A stretch of 64,000 nt of DNA from Phycisphaerales bacterium Planc_01 (GTDB lineage: Bacteria; Planctomycetota; Phycisphaerae; Sedimentisphaerales; Anaerobacaceae): contig LVBB01000075.1 of assembly GCA_001603075.1 (NCBI GenBank), positions 62,657 to 126,656 on the forward strand. Direction: 5' to 3'. Within the stretch, counting starts at the first letter, position 1. Every line of letters starts with the position of its first letter. Under the pieces are notes generated by a model. It was not told the DNA's origin, did no database searches, and saw nothing but the letters and a program-made list of their open reading frames with translations. Positions 33,901 through 43,003 of the stretch are shown here, in pieces. The position numbers were made by a program, and so were the translations under genes.

Positions 33901-35439
33901 TCAACGATCCCGACCGGGCAGTACCAATCTCGGATCGTCAAGGTCCAGGCGATACATGATCTGGTTGTAGTCGTAGCGGGGCGTGGCGGCTTCTTCCGAG
34001 CCGGAGAAGGTCCAGGTGTAGGTGCCCTCGAAGTAGATCGTTCGCCCGCCGTCCTGGTCGAAGAGCGGGTGGTGCTTGGGGTTGTAGAACGAGTACTTGT
34101 CGTGCGTGACGATCTTGCGGGCGTGGACCCAGGGCCCGACGGGTGCGTCGGCCTCGGCATACCAGATCTCGCCCAGATAGGATGAATCGCCGAACTGCTG
34201 GCCGAAGATGCCGATCCATCGCTTGCGATAGGCGTTGTAGTGCACCGTCCCGTTGTGTGGCGTGACGGCCTTGCCGGATTCGGCCTCGTAGACGCGCACG
34301 TCCTTTGCCTCGGCTTCAAGGGCTTCGATCGCGGCTGTCTTGTCCCCGTCCAGAGAGGTCAACACCTCGCCAAATGGAACCCAGCGGGCTTTGGTCTCGT
34401 CGGAGGCCACAGGCAGCAGGGCGGTGAGCACCTCATAGCGGTTGGCGTCGATCACATCCTCCCATGCTGCCCGGACGCGCAGGCGAGGGGCCATCGGCGA
34501 GGGCGACGTGAAGTAATAATAGGACTGGCCGTCCACTTCGACGGGAAAGGCATGGCCCGTGTTTCGGTAGGGCAGGAACTCCAGTCCCGGCCGAACCAGC
34601 GGCTCGAAGGACTGCGTCGCGTCGTTGAAGACCATCAGGCCGCGTTCGAGCACCTTGTCGAGGCTCTGCAGGCGTGTGAATTTGGCGACCATCCGCTCGC
34701 GGCCCTGGCGGTCCGGCACTGTGAGCAATCCGTCGAGCCAGATCAAGCCACCCTCCTGCAGCGGCGCCATCTTTCGGCTGAACCCGCTCTCGTCGACGAA
34801 ATAGTTCTGATCGACGCCGAGAGCCGGGTCCAGGCCGCCGCGTTCCGGCAGATCCGAGACGGCGCCGCTCATGGCGAAGTTGCCCAGCGGATACGATGGC
34901 TTGGCCGTGTCGCCCCACATCCAGAAGATCTGCCCGCGATAGAGGCAGGTGAACACCGAGTCCTGTCCAACGACCTGGCCGTTGAGGACGGGATTCTTCA
35001 AAGGGACGGACCGGCCGACCAGGACGCTGTCGCGATAGATGCCCTGACCGGTGACACGGTAGAGCCGCTCGGCGATGTTGACGCGGTGGACCTGAATCGT
35101 CGCGGTTGTACCGGGCGTGGTCTTCAGTCGCGTGCCTTGCGATCCGAAGCCGTCTTTGGGGAAGGTATAGCCGTGGCTCGACACGAAGAAGAAGACCTCG
35201 CGATCCATCAGGCCGGGTTCGAGAAACGCGACGATGCCGTTGCTGTCGGTGTAGTAGCGGATGCTGTTGGTGGTCTTCAGCTCGACCAGCGGTACGCCGC
35301 GACCGGTTTGGCGATCCACGACCTGAATCGCGAAATACGGACAATTTGTGTTCGGTTCCGCAATCGCCTGCGCCCCGCCTGCGAGAACGAGGGCTATAGC
35401 GACGATTGCTGCATGGTTCTGCATCGCGTTCTTACGCAT
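33901..35439 (-). CDS. Secreted protein of unknown function, possible beta-propeller
   Basis: A 512-residue protein with signal peptide (AAIVAIALVLAGGAQAIA). The first 120 residues form a carboxypeptidase-regulatory-like or Ig-type sandwich (VDRQTGRGVPLVELKTTNSI, YTDSNGIVAFLEPG). The rest has repeated aromatic segments such as GQIFWMWGDTAKPSYPLGN, YYYFTSPSPM, GEIWYAEADAPVGPW and YNPKHHPLFDQDGGRTIYFEGTYT that resemble GH43/DUF4185-type propellers, but the catalytic acid triad cannot be picked with confidence. GAGGAG lies before the ATG at 35439. Probably periplasmic or outer-surface; role in glycan handling is only a guess. Confidence 0.6.
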   Translation of the reverse strand: MRKNAMQNHAAIVAIALVLAGGAQAIAEPNTNCPYFAIQVVDRQTGRGVPLVELKTTNSIRYYTDSNGIVAFLEPGLMDREVFFFVSSHGYTFPKDGFGSQGTRLKTTPGTTATIQVHRVNIAERLYRVTGQGIYRDSVLVGRSVPLKNPVLNGQVVGQDSVFTCLYRGQIFWMWGDTAKPSYPLGNFAMSGAVSDLPERGGLDPALGVDQNYFVDESGFSRKMAPLQEGGLIWLDGLLTVPDRQGRERMVAKFTRLQSLDKVLERGLMVFNDATQSFEPLVRPGLEFLPYRNTGHAFPVEVDGQSYYYFTSPSPMAPRLRVRAAWEDVIDANRYEVLTALLPVASDETKARWVPFGEVLTSLDGDKTAAIEALEAEAKDVRVYEAESGKAVTPHNGTVHYNAYRKRWIGIFGQQFGDSSYLGEIWYAEADAPVGPWVHARKIVTHDKYSFYNPKHHPLFDQDGGRTIYFEGTYTWTFSGSEEAATPRYDYNQIMYRLDLDDPRLVLPGRDR

Positions 35440-35494
35440 GATCGATGCTCCTCGGCTACCGGGTAGGTCATGTGTCGTCTATCATTGTGCCGGT

Positions 35495-37705
35495 TCAGTT
35501 GGGTCGGCCCAGGAGGATTCTCAAAGAATCGCGGGCCGGCGTGGAATCGGGATCGAGCCGCAGCGCGGTCTGGAACGCTTCGATCGCCTCGGCCCGCTGT
35601 CCCTGGCGGGCGAGCAGCGTGCCCAGAGTGCAATAGAGGACGGCGCTGTCGGGGGCAAAGACAAGTCCCCGCCGGCAGATGTCCGTTGCCTTGTCCATTC
35701 TACCTTCCTCCGCCAGGATTCGGGCAAGGCTGTTGTACGCCGGCACGCAGTCGGGTTCCCATCGGACTGCTTCGAGGTAGTGTTTCCTGGCCTTGTCGGT
35801 CTTGCCTCTGCTGTGCCACTGTTCGCCGAGGAAGTAGTGGGTCCGGCCGGAGGTCGGCTGGAGTTGCAGGGCCCGCTCGTAGAGGCGGACGGCCTCGTCC
35901 GCGTTGCCCAGCGCCGCCAGAACCGTTGCGAGGCTTTGGTGGGCCAACCAGGAATGCGGCAGATGGTCTCGCACCCAATTGAACTGCTCGGCCGCGCCGC
36001 GGTGGTCCCTCATGTGCTCGGCAAGGAACTGGCCGTACCGCCAGCGCAGAAGCCAGTCGTCGGGATTGTTCTCCACGGCCCGCTGGTGTTGTTCGGCGGC
36101 TTGCGCCATCGCCTGCGGCGTCACGCCGGCCCTCATCGCCGCCACCTCGCGCTCGATCCGCTCGATGTGCTCGGCGTAATAGAGCCGGTTGCTGAAGGGC
36201 GGCCGCTTCAGGAAATCACGGAGGACCTTGTCGGCGATCTTGTAGCGATCCACGTCGGTGTAGGCCAGACGCTGCGCGCAGTGGTCCTCGGTCAGCGGAT
36301 CTCTGTCGTCGGCTCTCGCCTTTCGGACGCGGTCGGGCAGGGACTGCTCGACCGCGTCGAGGACGGATCGGGCCAGCAGGTAGTTGCCGGCGAAGTTCAT
36401 GTGAACGTGCTCGTAGAACAGTTCATCGCCCGGTGCCTGGTGTGGGCTGTTTTGCTCGAAGATCCGGGCGGCATCGACCAGATGCACGCCATCGCGGTGG
36501 TCGGCGGCGGTGTCACGGACGATCTCGTTGATCCGGTTGTCGGCGCGGAAGCGAAGCGTGTCGGTCTGTCTGGCATTGACGTAACGTTCGAGTGCCTTCT
36601 CGTATTCGTTCATCCGCCAATAGCATCGTCCCAGTCGGAATTGGAGGTCGGCGTAAGTGCCGTCGATCTCCACCGCCGCCAGATAGGCGTCGACTGCCTC
36701 GATGTAATGGCCAGCGTCTTCGTGGGCGATGCCTTCCTGATAGGTCTTGTCCCAGCGTTCGGCGTCGGCGGCGCTGAGGTCGCGCCGGTGCTGCGAGCCA
36801 AATGGCGGATTGTCCTTGAGGTTGCCTGCCATCGTGCAGAGAACCACCTGGGCACCCGCAGTCCGGCCGGTCCGGACGATGTCCCGAAGATTGCTGGCGA
36901 AGTGGGAGTAGACGGCCTGCAACCCCGCGTCGTCGGCCCGCACGTGCTTGTCGACAAACATCTCGAGCCCCCGCCACATCTGGGGCGTGCCGTCGCGGGC
37001 CCCAATCGCCGCCAGCAGGTCGGTCATCGACTGGCCGAGCCGCGTGCCTTTGACGGCGATCGCGGTGCGAATGATGGACAGGTTGCCGGCCAGAGGGGCG
37101 AATACGCTGCCGGCCCCGTAGGGTCCGGTGACCTCGTTGTTGCCGAGATAGACCACGAACACGTCGGGCTCGTAGCGGGCGCAATCACGGGCAATGGGCA
37201 GGACGCAATGGGAGTTGATGGCTGCCATCGCCGTGTTGACGACCTCGAACTGTACGCCGGGGTAGCGGTCCGCCAGCATGACGTGCAGCATCCGGCCAAA
37301 GCTGAAGGCCGGTTCGGGCACGCCCATCGCCGCCGAGGCGCCCAGGACGAAGATGCGGCACGTGTTGTCCGGCTTGGCCTTGGGGACGATGTACGGGCTG
37401 GCCTCTCTGGCCAGGTGTCGCGGGAAGAACCGCCAACTGAATCGGCTGTTGTCGCAGGCGTACGTCTGGCCGTCTATCTTGACTTCGACGATGGCGCTCG
37501 GCCGGTATCCATAACCGATCAGACGCAGGCCCAACTCCACTGCCAGCAGCAACAGTACCGGTATGCCGACGGCGGCGACGAGCCGGAACATCCACAAATG
37601 GCCGCCGGTCGGCGCGGGGGCAGGGGGCTGTGGCTCGGCTTTCGGCCCCGGCCTCGCGGGCCCTGGGTTTGCGCTTGATCTGCTCTTCTTGCGTTGTCTT
37701 GACAC
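35495..37705 (-). CDS. Membrane-anchored SGNH-hydrolase-like protein with TPR repeats
   Basis: A 736-residue protein. The cytoplasmic N-terminus is Pro/Lys-rich, followed by one transmembrane helix (about 36-60, FRLVAAVGIPVLLLLAVELGLRL). Residues about 110-460 form an SGNH/GDSL-like fold with block I FVLGASAAMGVPEPAFSF, block III-like VVYLGNNEVTGPYG and block V HMNFAGNYLLA. The C-terminal 280 residues are a TPR array (for example LGRCYWRMNEYEKALERY, SLATVLAALGNADEAVRLYERAL and LARILAEEGRMDKATDICR). The start is a GTG at 37705 with AGGAAGGA upstream. Membrane SGNH proteins often acylate or deacylate cell-surface glycans; the TPR part suggests a complex. Specific role unknown. Confidence 0.75.
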   Translation of the reverse strand: MSRQRKKSRSSANPGPARPGPKAEPQPPAPAPTGGHLWMFRLVAAVGIPVLLLLAVELGLRLIGYGYRPSAIVEVKIDGQTYACDNSRFSWRFFPRHLAREASPYIVPKAKPDNTCRIFVLGASAAMGVPEPAFSFGRMLHVMLADRYPGVQFEVVNTAMAAINSHCVLPIARDCARYEPDVFVVYLGNNEVTGPYGAGSVFAPLAGNLSIIRTAIAVKGTRLGQSMTDLLAAIGARDGTPQMWRGLEMFVDKHVRADDAGLQAVYSHFASNLRDIVRTGRTAGAQVVLCTMAGNLKDNPPFGSQHRRDLSAADAERWDKTYQEGIAHEDAGHYIEAVDAYLAAVEIDGTYADLQFRLGRCYWRMNEYEKALERYVNARQTDTLRFRADNRINEIVRDTAADHRDGVHLVDAARIFEQNSPHQAPGDELFYEHVHMNFAGNYLLARSVLDAVEQSLPDRVRKARADDRDPLTEDHCAQRLAYTDVDRYKIADKVLRDFLKRPPFSNRLYYAEHIERIEREVAAMRAGVTPQAMAQAAEQHQRAVENNPDDWLLRWRYGQFLAEHMRDHRGAAEQFNWVRDHLPHSWLAHQSLATVLAALGNADEAVRLYERALQLQPTSGRTHYFLGEQWHSRGKTDKARKHYLEAVRWEPDCVPAYNSLARILAEEGRMDKATDICRRGLVFAPDSAVLYCTLGTLLARQGQRAEAIEAFQTALRLDPDSTPARDSLRILLGRPN

Positions 37706-37812
37706 CGGTTATGTTCCTTCCTGGCGCCTTCTCACGTGGGTCCTGTACCGACCTACTATATCGGATCGGATGGCCGGCTGCCTGCCTTTTCCTGACTTCG
37801 GCAGAGACGGCC

Positions 37813-37841
37813 TTGATGAGAATCGCAATCCACATTAGCAT
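37813..37841 (+). promoter_or_regulatory. Candidate promoter for the 37899 gene
   Basis: TTGATG (37813-37818), a 17-base spacer and TAGCAT (37836-37841). The predicted start of transcription near 37848 favours the ATG at 37899 over the TTG at 37851. Confidence 0.45.
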
Positions 37842-37898
37842 GGAGGCACGTTGCACCGTGTGGAGAAAAAGGATGATGTTTTTGAAGGGGCGATCGTC

Positions 37899-38384
37899 AT
37901 GGAAAAGCTCTACGAGCAGGCGGAGACGGGGTGCTGCCCGCGATTCGATCCGGGGCCGTGGGACGACAAGGAAGTGGTGCTCGACAACAGGCTGTTCGTG
38001 AAGGACCGTGTCCGCAGCTTCCTGCATATTCCGCTGAACTTCGGAAAGGTGATGGTCCGCAACATGGAGCGGATCCAGGCGGCCGGCGCGCTGGAGTCGC
38101 AGCCGTTGATGTTGTCGGATGAGAACTCGCTCTGGGGCGCCGACATCTACATCGCCGTCAGCAAGGACGTGCCCGGCGCCGAGATGGCGCGAATCTCAGG
38201 GATGTTCCTGTCGCGGGTCTTCGAAGGACCGTACAAGGACGTCCGCAAGTGGGTGGCCCAGATGAAGGATACCGTCGCGTCGAAGAAGAAGACGCTGGAG
38301 AAGCTGTATTTCTTCTATACGACGTGCCCGAAGTGCGCCCAGGTCTACGGCAAGAACTACGTCGTCCTGCTGGCCAAGGTCTGA
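37899..38384 (+). CDS. Conserved protein of unknown function with GCCPRFDP and CPKC motifs
   Basis: A 161-residue protein beginning MEKLYEQAETGCCPRFDPGP. Fixed features are the N-terminal Cys-Cys-Pro-Arg-Phe-Asp, a WDDKEVVLDNRLFVKDRV segment, HIPLNFGKVMVRN, and a C-terminal FFYTTCPKCAQVYGKNYVVL. The two cysteine motifs could bind a metal or form a redox centre. I know proteins of this type occur widely in bacteria but have no function for them. A longer frame from the TTG at 37851 is possible; the ATG at 37899 fits the family-like start and the upstream promoter candidate. Convergent with the acylphosphatase gene. Confidence 0.7.
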   Translation: MEKLYEQAETGCCPRFDPGPWDDKEVVLDNRLFVKDRVRSFLHIPLNFGKVMVRNMERIQAAGALESQPLMLSDENSLWGADIYIAVSKDVPGAEMARISGMFLSRVFEGPYKDVRKWVAQMKDTVASKKKTLEKLYFFYTTCPKCAQVYGKNYVVLLAKV

Positions 38385-38399
38385 AACGTCCTGGCGGTT

Positions 38400-38675
38400 T
38401 CAGTGGACGATCCCGAAGTCGCTGTATCGGGGATTGCATGGGATCTGCTCGATCCGGGCCTCTCGGATATAGCCGGCGAACGAGTCCTGCACCTCCCGGA
38501 TGCAGCGGTCCACCTCGTCGGCAGGGCCCTGGGCGAGCATCTCCACCGTCCCGTCGGGCAGGTTGCGGACGAATCCGGCGACGTTGTACCCTCCGGCGAT
38601 CCGGTACGTCGTATAGCGGAAGCCCACGCCCTGCACGCGCCCCCTGAAGATGATGTGTCTGGCGATCTGGTCCAT
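38400..38675 (-). CDS. acyP: Acylphosphatase
   Basis: A 91-residue enzyme of normal length that hydrolyses acyl phosphates such as carbamoyl or 1,3-bisphosphoglyceryl phosphate. GRVQGVGFRYTTY carries the phosphate-binding Arg20 and GFVRNLPDGTVE the catalytic Asn38. Cytoplasmic, single domain. It lies convergent with the 37899 gene, with 15 bases between the stops. Confidence 0.95.
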   Translation of the reverse strand: MDQIARHIIFRGRVQGVGFRYTTYRIAGGYNVAGFVRNLPDGTVEMLAQGPADEVDRCIREVQDSFAGYIREARIEQIPCNPRYSDFGIVH

Positions 38676-38695
38676 TCGTCCAAGCTCGTTTGGTG

Positions 38696-38723
38696 TTGAC
38701 TAATGCCTTTCTGCCGCTATCCT
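38696..38723 (+). promoter_or_regulatory. Candidate promoter for the membrane protein gene
   Basis: TTGACT (38696-38701), 16-base spacer, TATCCT (38718-38723). It lies between the divergent acylphosphatase start and the membrane-protein gene. Confidence 0.45.
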
Positions 38724-38895
38724 GTGCCGGATATCCCCCGTACGACGCCATTGTAATGGTTGTTTGATCCGTCCTCAAGAGATCAGGCAGGGGGGCGTCG
38801 GCGCAGGGGGGATCATCGACTGCTATGTGGAACTGGGTTTGTCTCTGATGGAACGCTGTGATGTATCGGGCCAGGATAGCCGTATCGGTGCCGCC

Positions 38896-40809
38896 ATGTC
38901 GTCGGCGAGCAGGGCCGTTCGGGCCACAGTGTTGACCTTTGTTGCGCGCCGGCTCGGATCGCGATATCTGCCCGCGGTTCTGGCCGTCGCGGCGATCCTC
39001 GTTTCGCTGCCGGCGGTCGGTACGGGGTTGCTGAACGACGACTACATGCAGCGGGCGATCGCCGGCGGACCTTCGCCCTTTGTCGAGCGTCTGACAGCCA
39101 ACGGGCTCGCTCTTGATCGTTCGACGGCCCTGGGGTCGGTTCTCACCGACCTCTACATCGCGGTCGATCCCCAGCGAAACCTCAATGCGCTGAGGGCCTA
39201 CGGCGCCCTGCCCTGGTGGACCTACGAAGGCTATCGTGTGGCGTTCTTCCGACCCGTCGCTGCCCTGACGCATTGGCTGGACCACCGGCTCTTCCCCAAT
39301 TCTCCGAGCCTGATGCATGTGCACAGTATCCTATGGTTTGCGGCGGTCGTCTGGCTCGTTGCGGCTCTGTACCGCAGGTTCATCGACGCCGCGCCGGTTG
39401 CGGGCCTGGCGGCCCTGTTGTTCCTTCTGGAGGACGGCAGCTTCTTCCCCACGATGTGGCTGGCGAACCGCAACCTCTTGATCTGCCTGTTCTTCGGGAT
39501 CATGGCGGTCGTGGTCCATGACCGCTGGCGGCGGGACCGGTGGCGGCCGGGGGCGATTCTGGCGCCTCTTTGCCTGTTGCTTTCGGTGCTGTCGGCCGAG
39601 GCGGGCATCGCGACCGTCGCTTACCTGTTCGCCTATGAGGCAGTGCTGATGGCCGGGCGGTGGAGGAGCCGGGTGCTCGCCTTGACGCCGGCCGTCGCGG
39701 TGGTCGTCCTGTGGCGTCTGGTCTACAACGTTCTGGGATACGGAGCCTCAGGCGGGGGGTTCTATTTCGACCCGGTGCGTGAACCCGTGGGGTATGTGCT
39801 CGCCTGTCTGCAGCGTGCTCCCTTCCTTCTGGCCGGTCAGTGGACGACTGTTCCGCCGGAGCTGTACAGCTTTCTGCCCCCGACGAGCAGGATCGCGCTC
39901 TGGCTCGTGCTGAGTGTCCTGACGGTCCTGATCCCGCTGCTGTTGTGGCGCTTCCTTCAGTCGCACCGGCGCAGCCGGTTCTGGCTTGTCGGGATGGTCT
40001 TCGCGGCGGTCCCGTTCTGCGCGACGCTGCCGATGAGTCGGTCGCTGCTGTTCATGGCGATCGGGGCATTTGGCCTGATTTCGGAGTTCATCGCCGGCTG
40101 GTTCGCGGACACATGGGACGACTGCGGCCGCGTGACGCGAGTCCAGGCGGTCTATGCCAGGCCCGCGTGGCTGCGGGGGTCGGCCCGCAACTTGTGCGCG
40201 GTGTTTGTGGTGGTGCACCTGCCGCTGGCGGCGGTCGGGCGGGTGATGGCCCCCCGCGTGGCCGACCGGATGCAGGAGCGGGTGGCCAGAACGATGGACC
40301 TGGGCCCCTTGACGGGCGTCGAGCAGCAGGATTTGGTCGTGGTCAACGCTCCGAACCCTGCCTCGTTTCTATATGAGCCGTATGTCAGGGCGTATGAGGA
40401 ACAGACCCTGCCGAGGGGCTTTCGTCTGTTGGCCCCCGGCTTCGACGAGGTGGAGGTGGCCCGCCCATCGGCGAATGTGTTGATCGTCCGATCCGTCTCA
40501 CAGGGCCTCTTCGATTGTCAGCGGCAAGGCGCCCGGGCGGATTTCGTGTACTTCTTCCGCTACCTCAGTTATTTTCGCGGTCCCGGGCATCCCCTGAACG
40601 TGGGCGATCGCATCGGTCTGGATCGTATGACCGCCGAGGTCCTGGCCGTCGATGAGGCGGGGCTGCCGCAGGAAGTGGCCTTCGAGTTCGCGGTCCCGTT
40701 GGACGATTTGTCTTTGAAATGGCTCTGGTGGGACTGGGACAAGCGTCGGTACAGACCGTTTACGCCGCCGCCGGTTGGAGATACCGTGACCCTCGTCGGG
40801 CCGTTCTGA
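38896..40809 (+). CDS. Polytopic membrane protein, glycosyltransferase-like N-terminal part
   Basis: About 637 residues. The first 440 hold around nine or ten hydrophobic segments, starting with LPAVLAVAAILVSLPAVG, followed by LLNDDYMQRA, an Asp pair after TM1 as in GT39/ArnT-type glycosyltransferases that use lipid-phosphate sugars. A soluble C-terminal region (about 480-637) follows with no recognised domain. The role might be glycosylation of cell-surface or exported material but this is inference. Start uncertain: the open frame begins with TTG at 38764; ATGs at 38848 and 38896 are alternatives and no clear ribosome site decides among them. Confidence 0.65.
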   Translation: MSSASRAVRATVLTFVARRLGSRYLPAVLAVAAILVSLPAVGTGLLNDDYMQRAIAGGPSPFVERLTANGLALDRSTALGSVLTDLYIAVDPQRNLNALRAYGALPWWTYEGYRVAFFRPVAALTHWLDHRLFPNSPSLMHVHSILWFAAVVWLVAALYRRFIDAAPVAGLAALLFLLEDGSFFPTMWLANRNLLICLFFGIMAVVVHDRWRRDRWRPGAILAPLCLLLSVLSAEAGIATVAYLFAYEAVLMAGRWRSRVLALTPAVAVVVLWRLVYNVLGYGASGGGFYFDPVREPVGYVLACLQRAPFLLAGQWTTVPPELYSFLPPTSRIALWLVLSVLTVLIPLLLWRFLQSHRRSRFWLVGMVFAAVPFCATLPMSRSLLFMAIGAFGLISEFIAGWFADTWDDCGRVTRVQAVYARPAWLRGSARNLCAVFVVVHLPLAAVGRVMAPRVADRMQERVARTMDLGPLTGVEQQDLVVVNAPNPASFLYEPYVRAYEEQTLPRGFRLLAPGFDEVEVARPSANVLIVRSVSQGLFDCQRQGARADFVYFFRYLSYFRGPGHPLNVGDRIGLDRMTAEVLAVDEAGLPQEVAFEFAVPLDDLSLKWLWWDWDKRRYRPFTPPPVGDTVTLVGPF

Positions 40810-40922
40810 GACGCTCCGGCGGCGACTGGCCCAACCGCAATCGCGACAGGATGCTCCGGCGTCTGAAGAGACCCTTTTGCGTCCCGGCGCAGTTTGGCAT
40901 TCCCGCGAGGCCGGATGTCGCT

Positions 40923-40928
40923 TATAAT
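40923..40928 (+). promoter_or_regulatory. Perfect TATAAT -10 candidate upstream of the SpoIIE phosphatase
   Basis: TATAAT about 30 bases before the ATG at 40960. The matching -35 position (TTCCCG) is weak, so this is only a suggestion. Confidence 0.3.
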
Positions 40929-40959
40929 GCCCCCGCTGAAAGGGCGGAATTGGCAACAT

Positions 40960-42327
40960 ATGGGTAGAACCAAGAGAGATATTGAACGAAACGAGCAGGT
41001 CTATCAGCTCAGCACGCTGGTCGCGGGGGAGTTCTCGCTCCAGGAGGTGCTCGACCGGCTGGCCGAGGCGGCGGTCAAGATTGTCGGCGCCAGGGCCTGT
41101 TCGATCCGGCTGGTGGACGACGAGACCAACGATCTGAGGATGCGCAGCACCTACGGACTGAGCGAGGAATACCGCAACAAGGGCCCCGTGACGAAGGACG
41201 ACGAGGTCATCCGGGCCGCCTTTGCCGGGCAGGCGGTCGTCATCGACGACATGCGGGACGACAGCCGCATCCAATACAAGGAAGCCACCCAGAAGGAAGG
41301 ATTGGTCAGCCAGTTGACGGTGGCCATGCAGTTCCGCAACCACCCCATCGGCGTGCTGCGTCTCTACAGCCCTCGGCCGAGGGGGTTCAAAGGCGACGAT
41401 ACGATCGTTGCTCGGGCCGTCGCATCCCAGTGTGCGGTGGCGATCACCAATGCCAAGCTTTATGGCGAGGCGATTGCCGGCCAGCGGATGGCCGAGCAGA
41501 TGCGCCTGGCTGGCCTGATCCAGCGCCGCATGATCCCCGAGAAGGCCCCGAGAATCACCGGATTGGACATTGCGGCCACCTATATCCCCTGTTTTGACGT
41601 GGGCGGCGACTTCTACGATTTCCTGCCTCTCAGCGACGGGCGAATCGTGATCACCATCGCCGACGTCATCGGCAAGGGTGTTCCTGCGGCGATCATGATG
41701 AGCTGGTTCCGCGGCGCGGTCCAGGCCTATACCGAGGGATTCCGAGAGGTGCTCAAGGACATGGGACCGGTCGCCGGCGATCTGAACAGCGGTCTCAAGA
41801 CGGCCATCCGCACGAAGAACGCGATCGAGAATTTCAACAAGATGGCGTGCATCGAGTGCCGCGAAGGGGAGTTCATCACGCTGTTCTATGCGACGATCGA
41901 CGCGGTCGAGAAGACGATGACGTACTGTAGCTGCGGGCACGAGCCGACCGCGCTGATACGCAATGGACAGGTGGAGGACCTGGCCAAGGGCGGGCTGGTC
42001 CTCGGTGTGGACCCGCAGGCGAAATACGAGATCGAGACGGTCCAGCTCGAAGACGGCGACTGCCTGTTGTTCTATACCGACGGCCTGGTTGACGCCATGG
42101 ATTTCAACAGCGTGCTCTGGGGTCGCGACCGGATGGTCGAGGCGGCCAGACAATTCACGGATTGTCCGGCCGACCATGTGGTTCGCAACGTGCTGGCCCA
42201 TCGCCGCCGGTTTGCCGGACTGGCCCGTCAGGTGGACGACACGAGTCTGATCGCCGTCAAGGTCGGCCCGCCCCGGCGAACGGAAGGGTGCCGCGAGTGC
42301 GACCCATGCGGCGACGGCAACCGATAA
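40960..42327 (+). CDS. GAF domain PP2C-type (SpoIIE) serine phosphatase
   Basis: A 455-residue signalling protein. About residues 15-165 form a GAF domain (ARACSIRLVDDETNDLRM, GVLRLYSPRPRGF). After a short helix, residues about 190-430 are a SpoIIE/RsbU-type PP2C phosphatase with VGGDFYDFLPLSDGRIV, IADVIGKGVPAAIMMS, YCSCGHEPTALI and FYTDGLVDAMD carrying the metal-binding Asp residues. Such proteins sense small molecules or redox by GAF and dephosphorylate anti-sigma-factor antagonists. No such partner is in the window. It is followed 10 bases later by cmk. The ATG at 40960 is preferred; in-frame ATGs at 40894 and 40927 also exist. Confidence 0.88.
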   Translation: MGRTKRDIERNEQVYQLSTLVAGEFSLQEVLDRLAEAAVKIVGARACSIRLVDDETNDLRMRSTYGLSEEYRNKGPVTKDDEVIRAAFAGQAVVIDDMRDDSRIQYKEATQKEGLVSQLTVAMQFRNHPIGVLRLYSPRPRGFKGDDTIVARAVASQCAVAITNAKLYGEAIAGQRMAEQMRLAGLIQRRMIPEKAPRITGLDIAATYIPCFDVGGDFYDFLPLSDGRIVITIADVIGKGVPAAIMMSWFRGAVQAYTEGFREVLKDMGPVAGDLNSGLKTAIRTKNAIENFNKMACIECREGEFITLFYATIDAVEKTMTYCSCGHEPTALIRNGQVEDLAKGGLVLGVDPQAKYEIETVQLEDGDCLLFYTDGLVDAMDFNSVLWGRDRMVEAARQFTDCPADHVVRNVLAHRRRFAGLARQVDDTSLIAVKVGPPRRTEGCRECDPCGDGNR

Positions 42328-42337
42328 CGAGGGGACG

Positions 42338-43003
42338 ATGGCGCTGTTTGTGGTGACAATCGACGGTCCGGCTGCCAGCGGCAAGAGCACGGTCGCCCGA
42401 CGGGTCGCCCGCCGGATCGGCGCCACGTTTCTCGACACCGGCGCGATGTACCGTGCCGTCACCTTCGCGGCGATGCAGGACGCCGTCGATTGGAGCGACG
42501 AGACGCAGTTGGTCGGCGTGGTCGAGAGGCACGCCTTCGCGTTCGAGGCCGACGACAACGCGATGCGGGTCTTCGTCGATGGGGTCGATGTCACCGATAG
42601 GATTCGGGACCCGGACCTGACCGCCAACGTTCGCCACGTCGCCGCCTCGCCTCCGATGCGCGCCAGGCTCGTCGAGATGCAGAGGAAGTTCGCCCGGCGT
42701 TTCGGTCGCGTGGTCACCGAGGGCCGCGACCAGGGGACGGTGGCGTTTCCCGACGCCGATGTGAAGTTCTATCTCGTCGCCGATGCGATGGAGCGGGCCC
42801 GTCGGCGCAAGGCTGAGCTCGACGCCCAGGGCGTCGAGACGGACCTCGACGAGCTTCGTCGCACGATCGAATCGCGCGACCGCAGCGACGAGAGTCGTGC
42901 GGTCGGACCGCTCAGGCCGGCGGCCGATGCGATCTGCGTCGATACGACCCGCCTGACCGTCGAGGAAGTCGTGGAGCAACTGCTGAATCGAATCGACCCG
43001 TAG
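42338..43003 (+). CDS. cmk: Cytidylate kinase
   Basis: A 221-residue nucleoside monophosphate kinase that phosphorylates CMP and dCMP. The P-loop GPAASGKST is at 10-18; TGAMYRAVTFAA, EGRDQGTVAFPDA and SRDRSDESRAVGPL are the CMP-binding and lid blocks. GAGGGG precedes the ATG. The stop codon (TAG, 43001-43003) lies inside the repeat that starts at 43000. plsC follows on the same strand; in many bacteria cmk is next to plsC, ispH and rpsA. Confidence 0.96.
   Translation: MALFVVTIDGPAASGKSTVARRVARRIGATFLDTGAMYRAVTFAAMQDAVDWSDETQLVGVVERHAFAFEADDNAMRVFVDGVDVTDRIRDPDLTANVRHVAASPPMRARLVEMQRKFARRFGRVVTEGRDQGTVAFPDADVKFYLVADAMERARRRKAELDAQGVETDLDELRRTIESRDRSDESRAVGPLRPAADAICVDTTRLTVEEVVEQLLNRIDP

Noticed and set aside
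40894-40959. Earlier start of the SpoIIE phosphatase
   Set aside because: The extra residues show no conservation and would overlap the promoter-like TATAAT.
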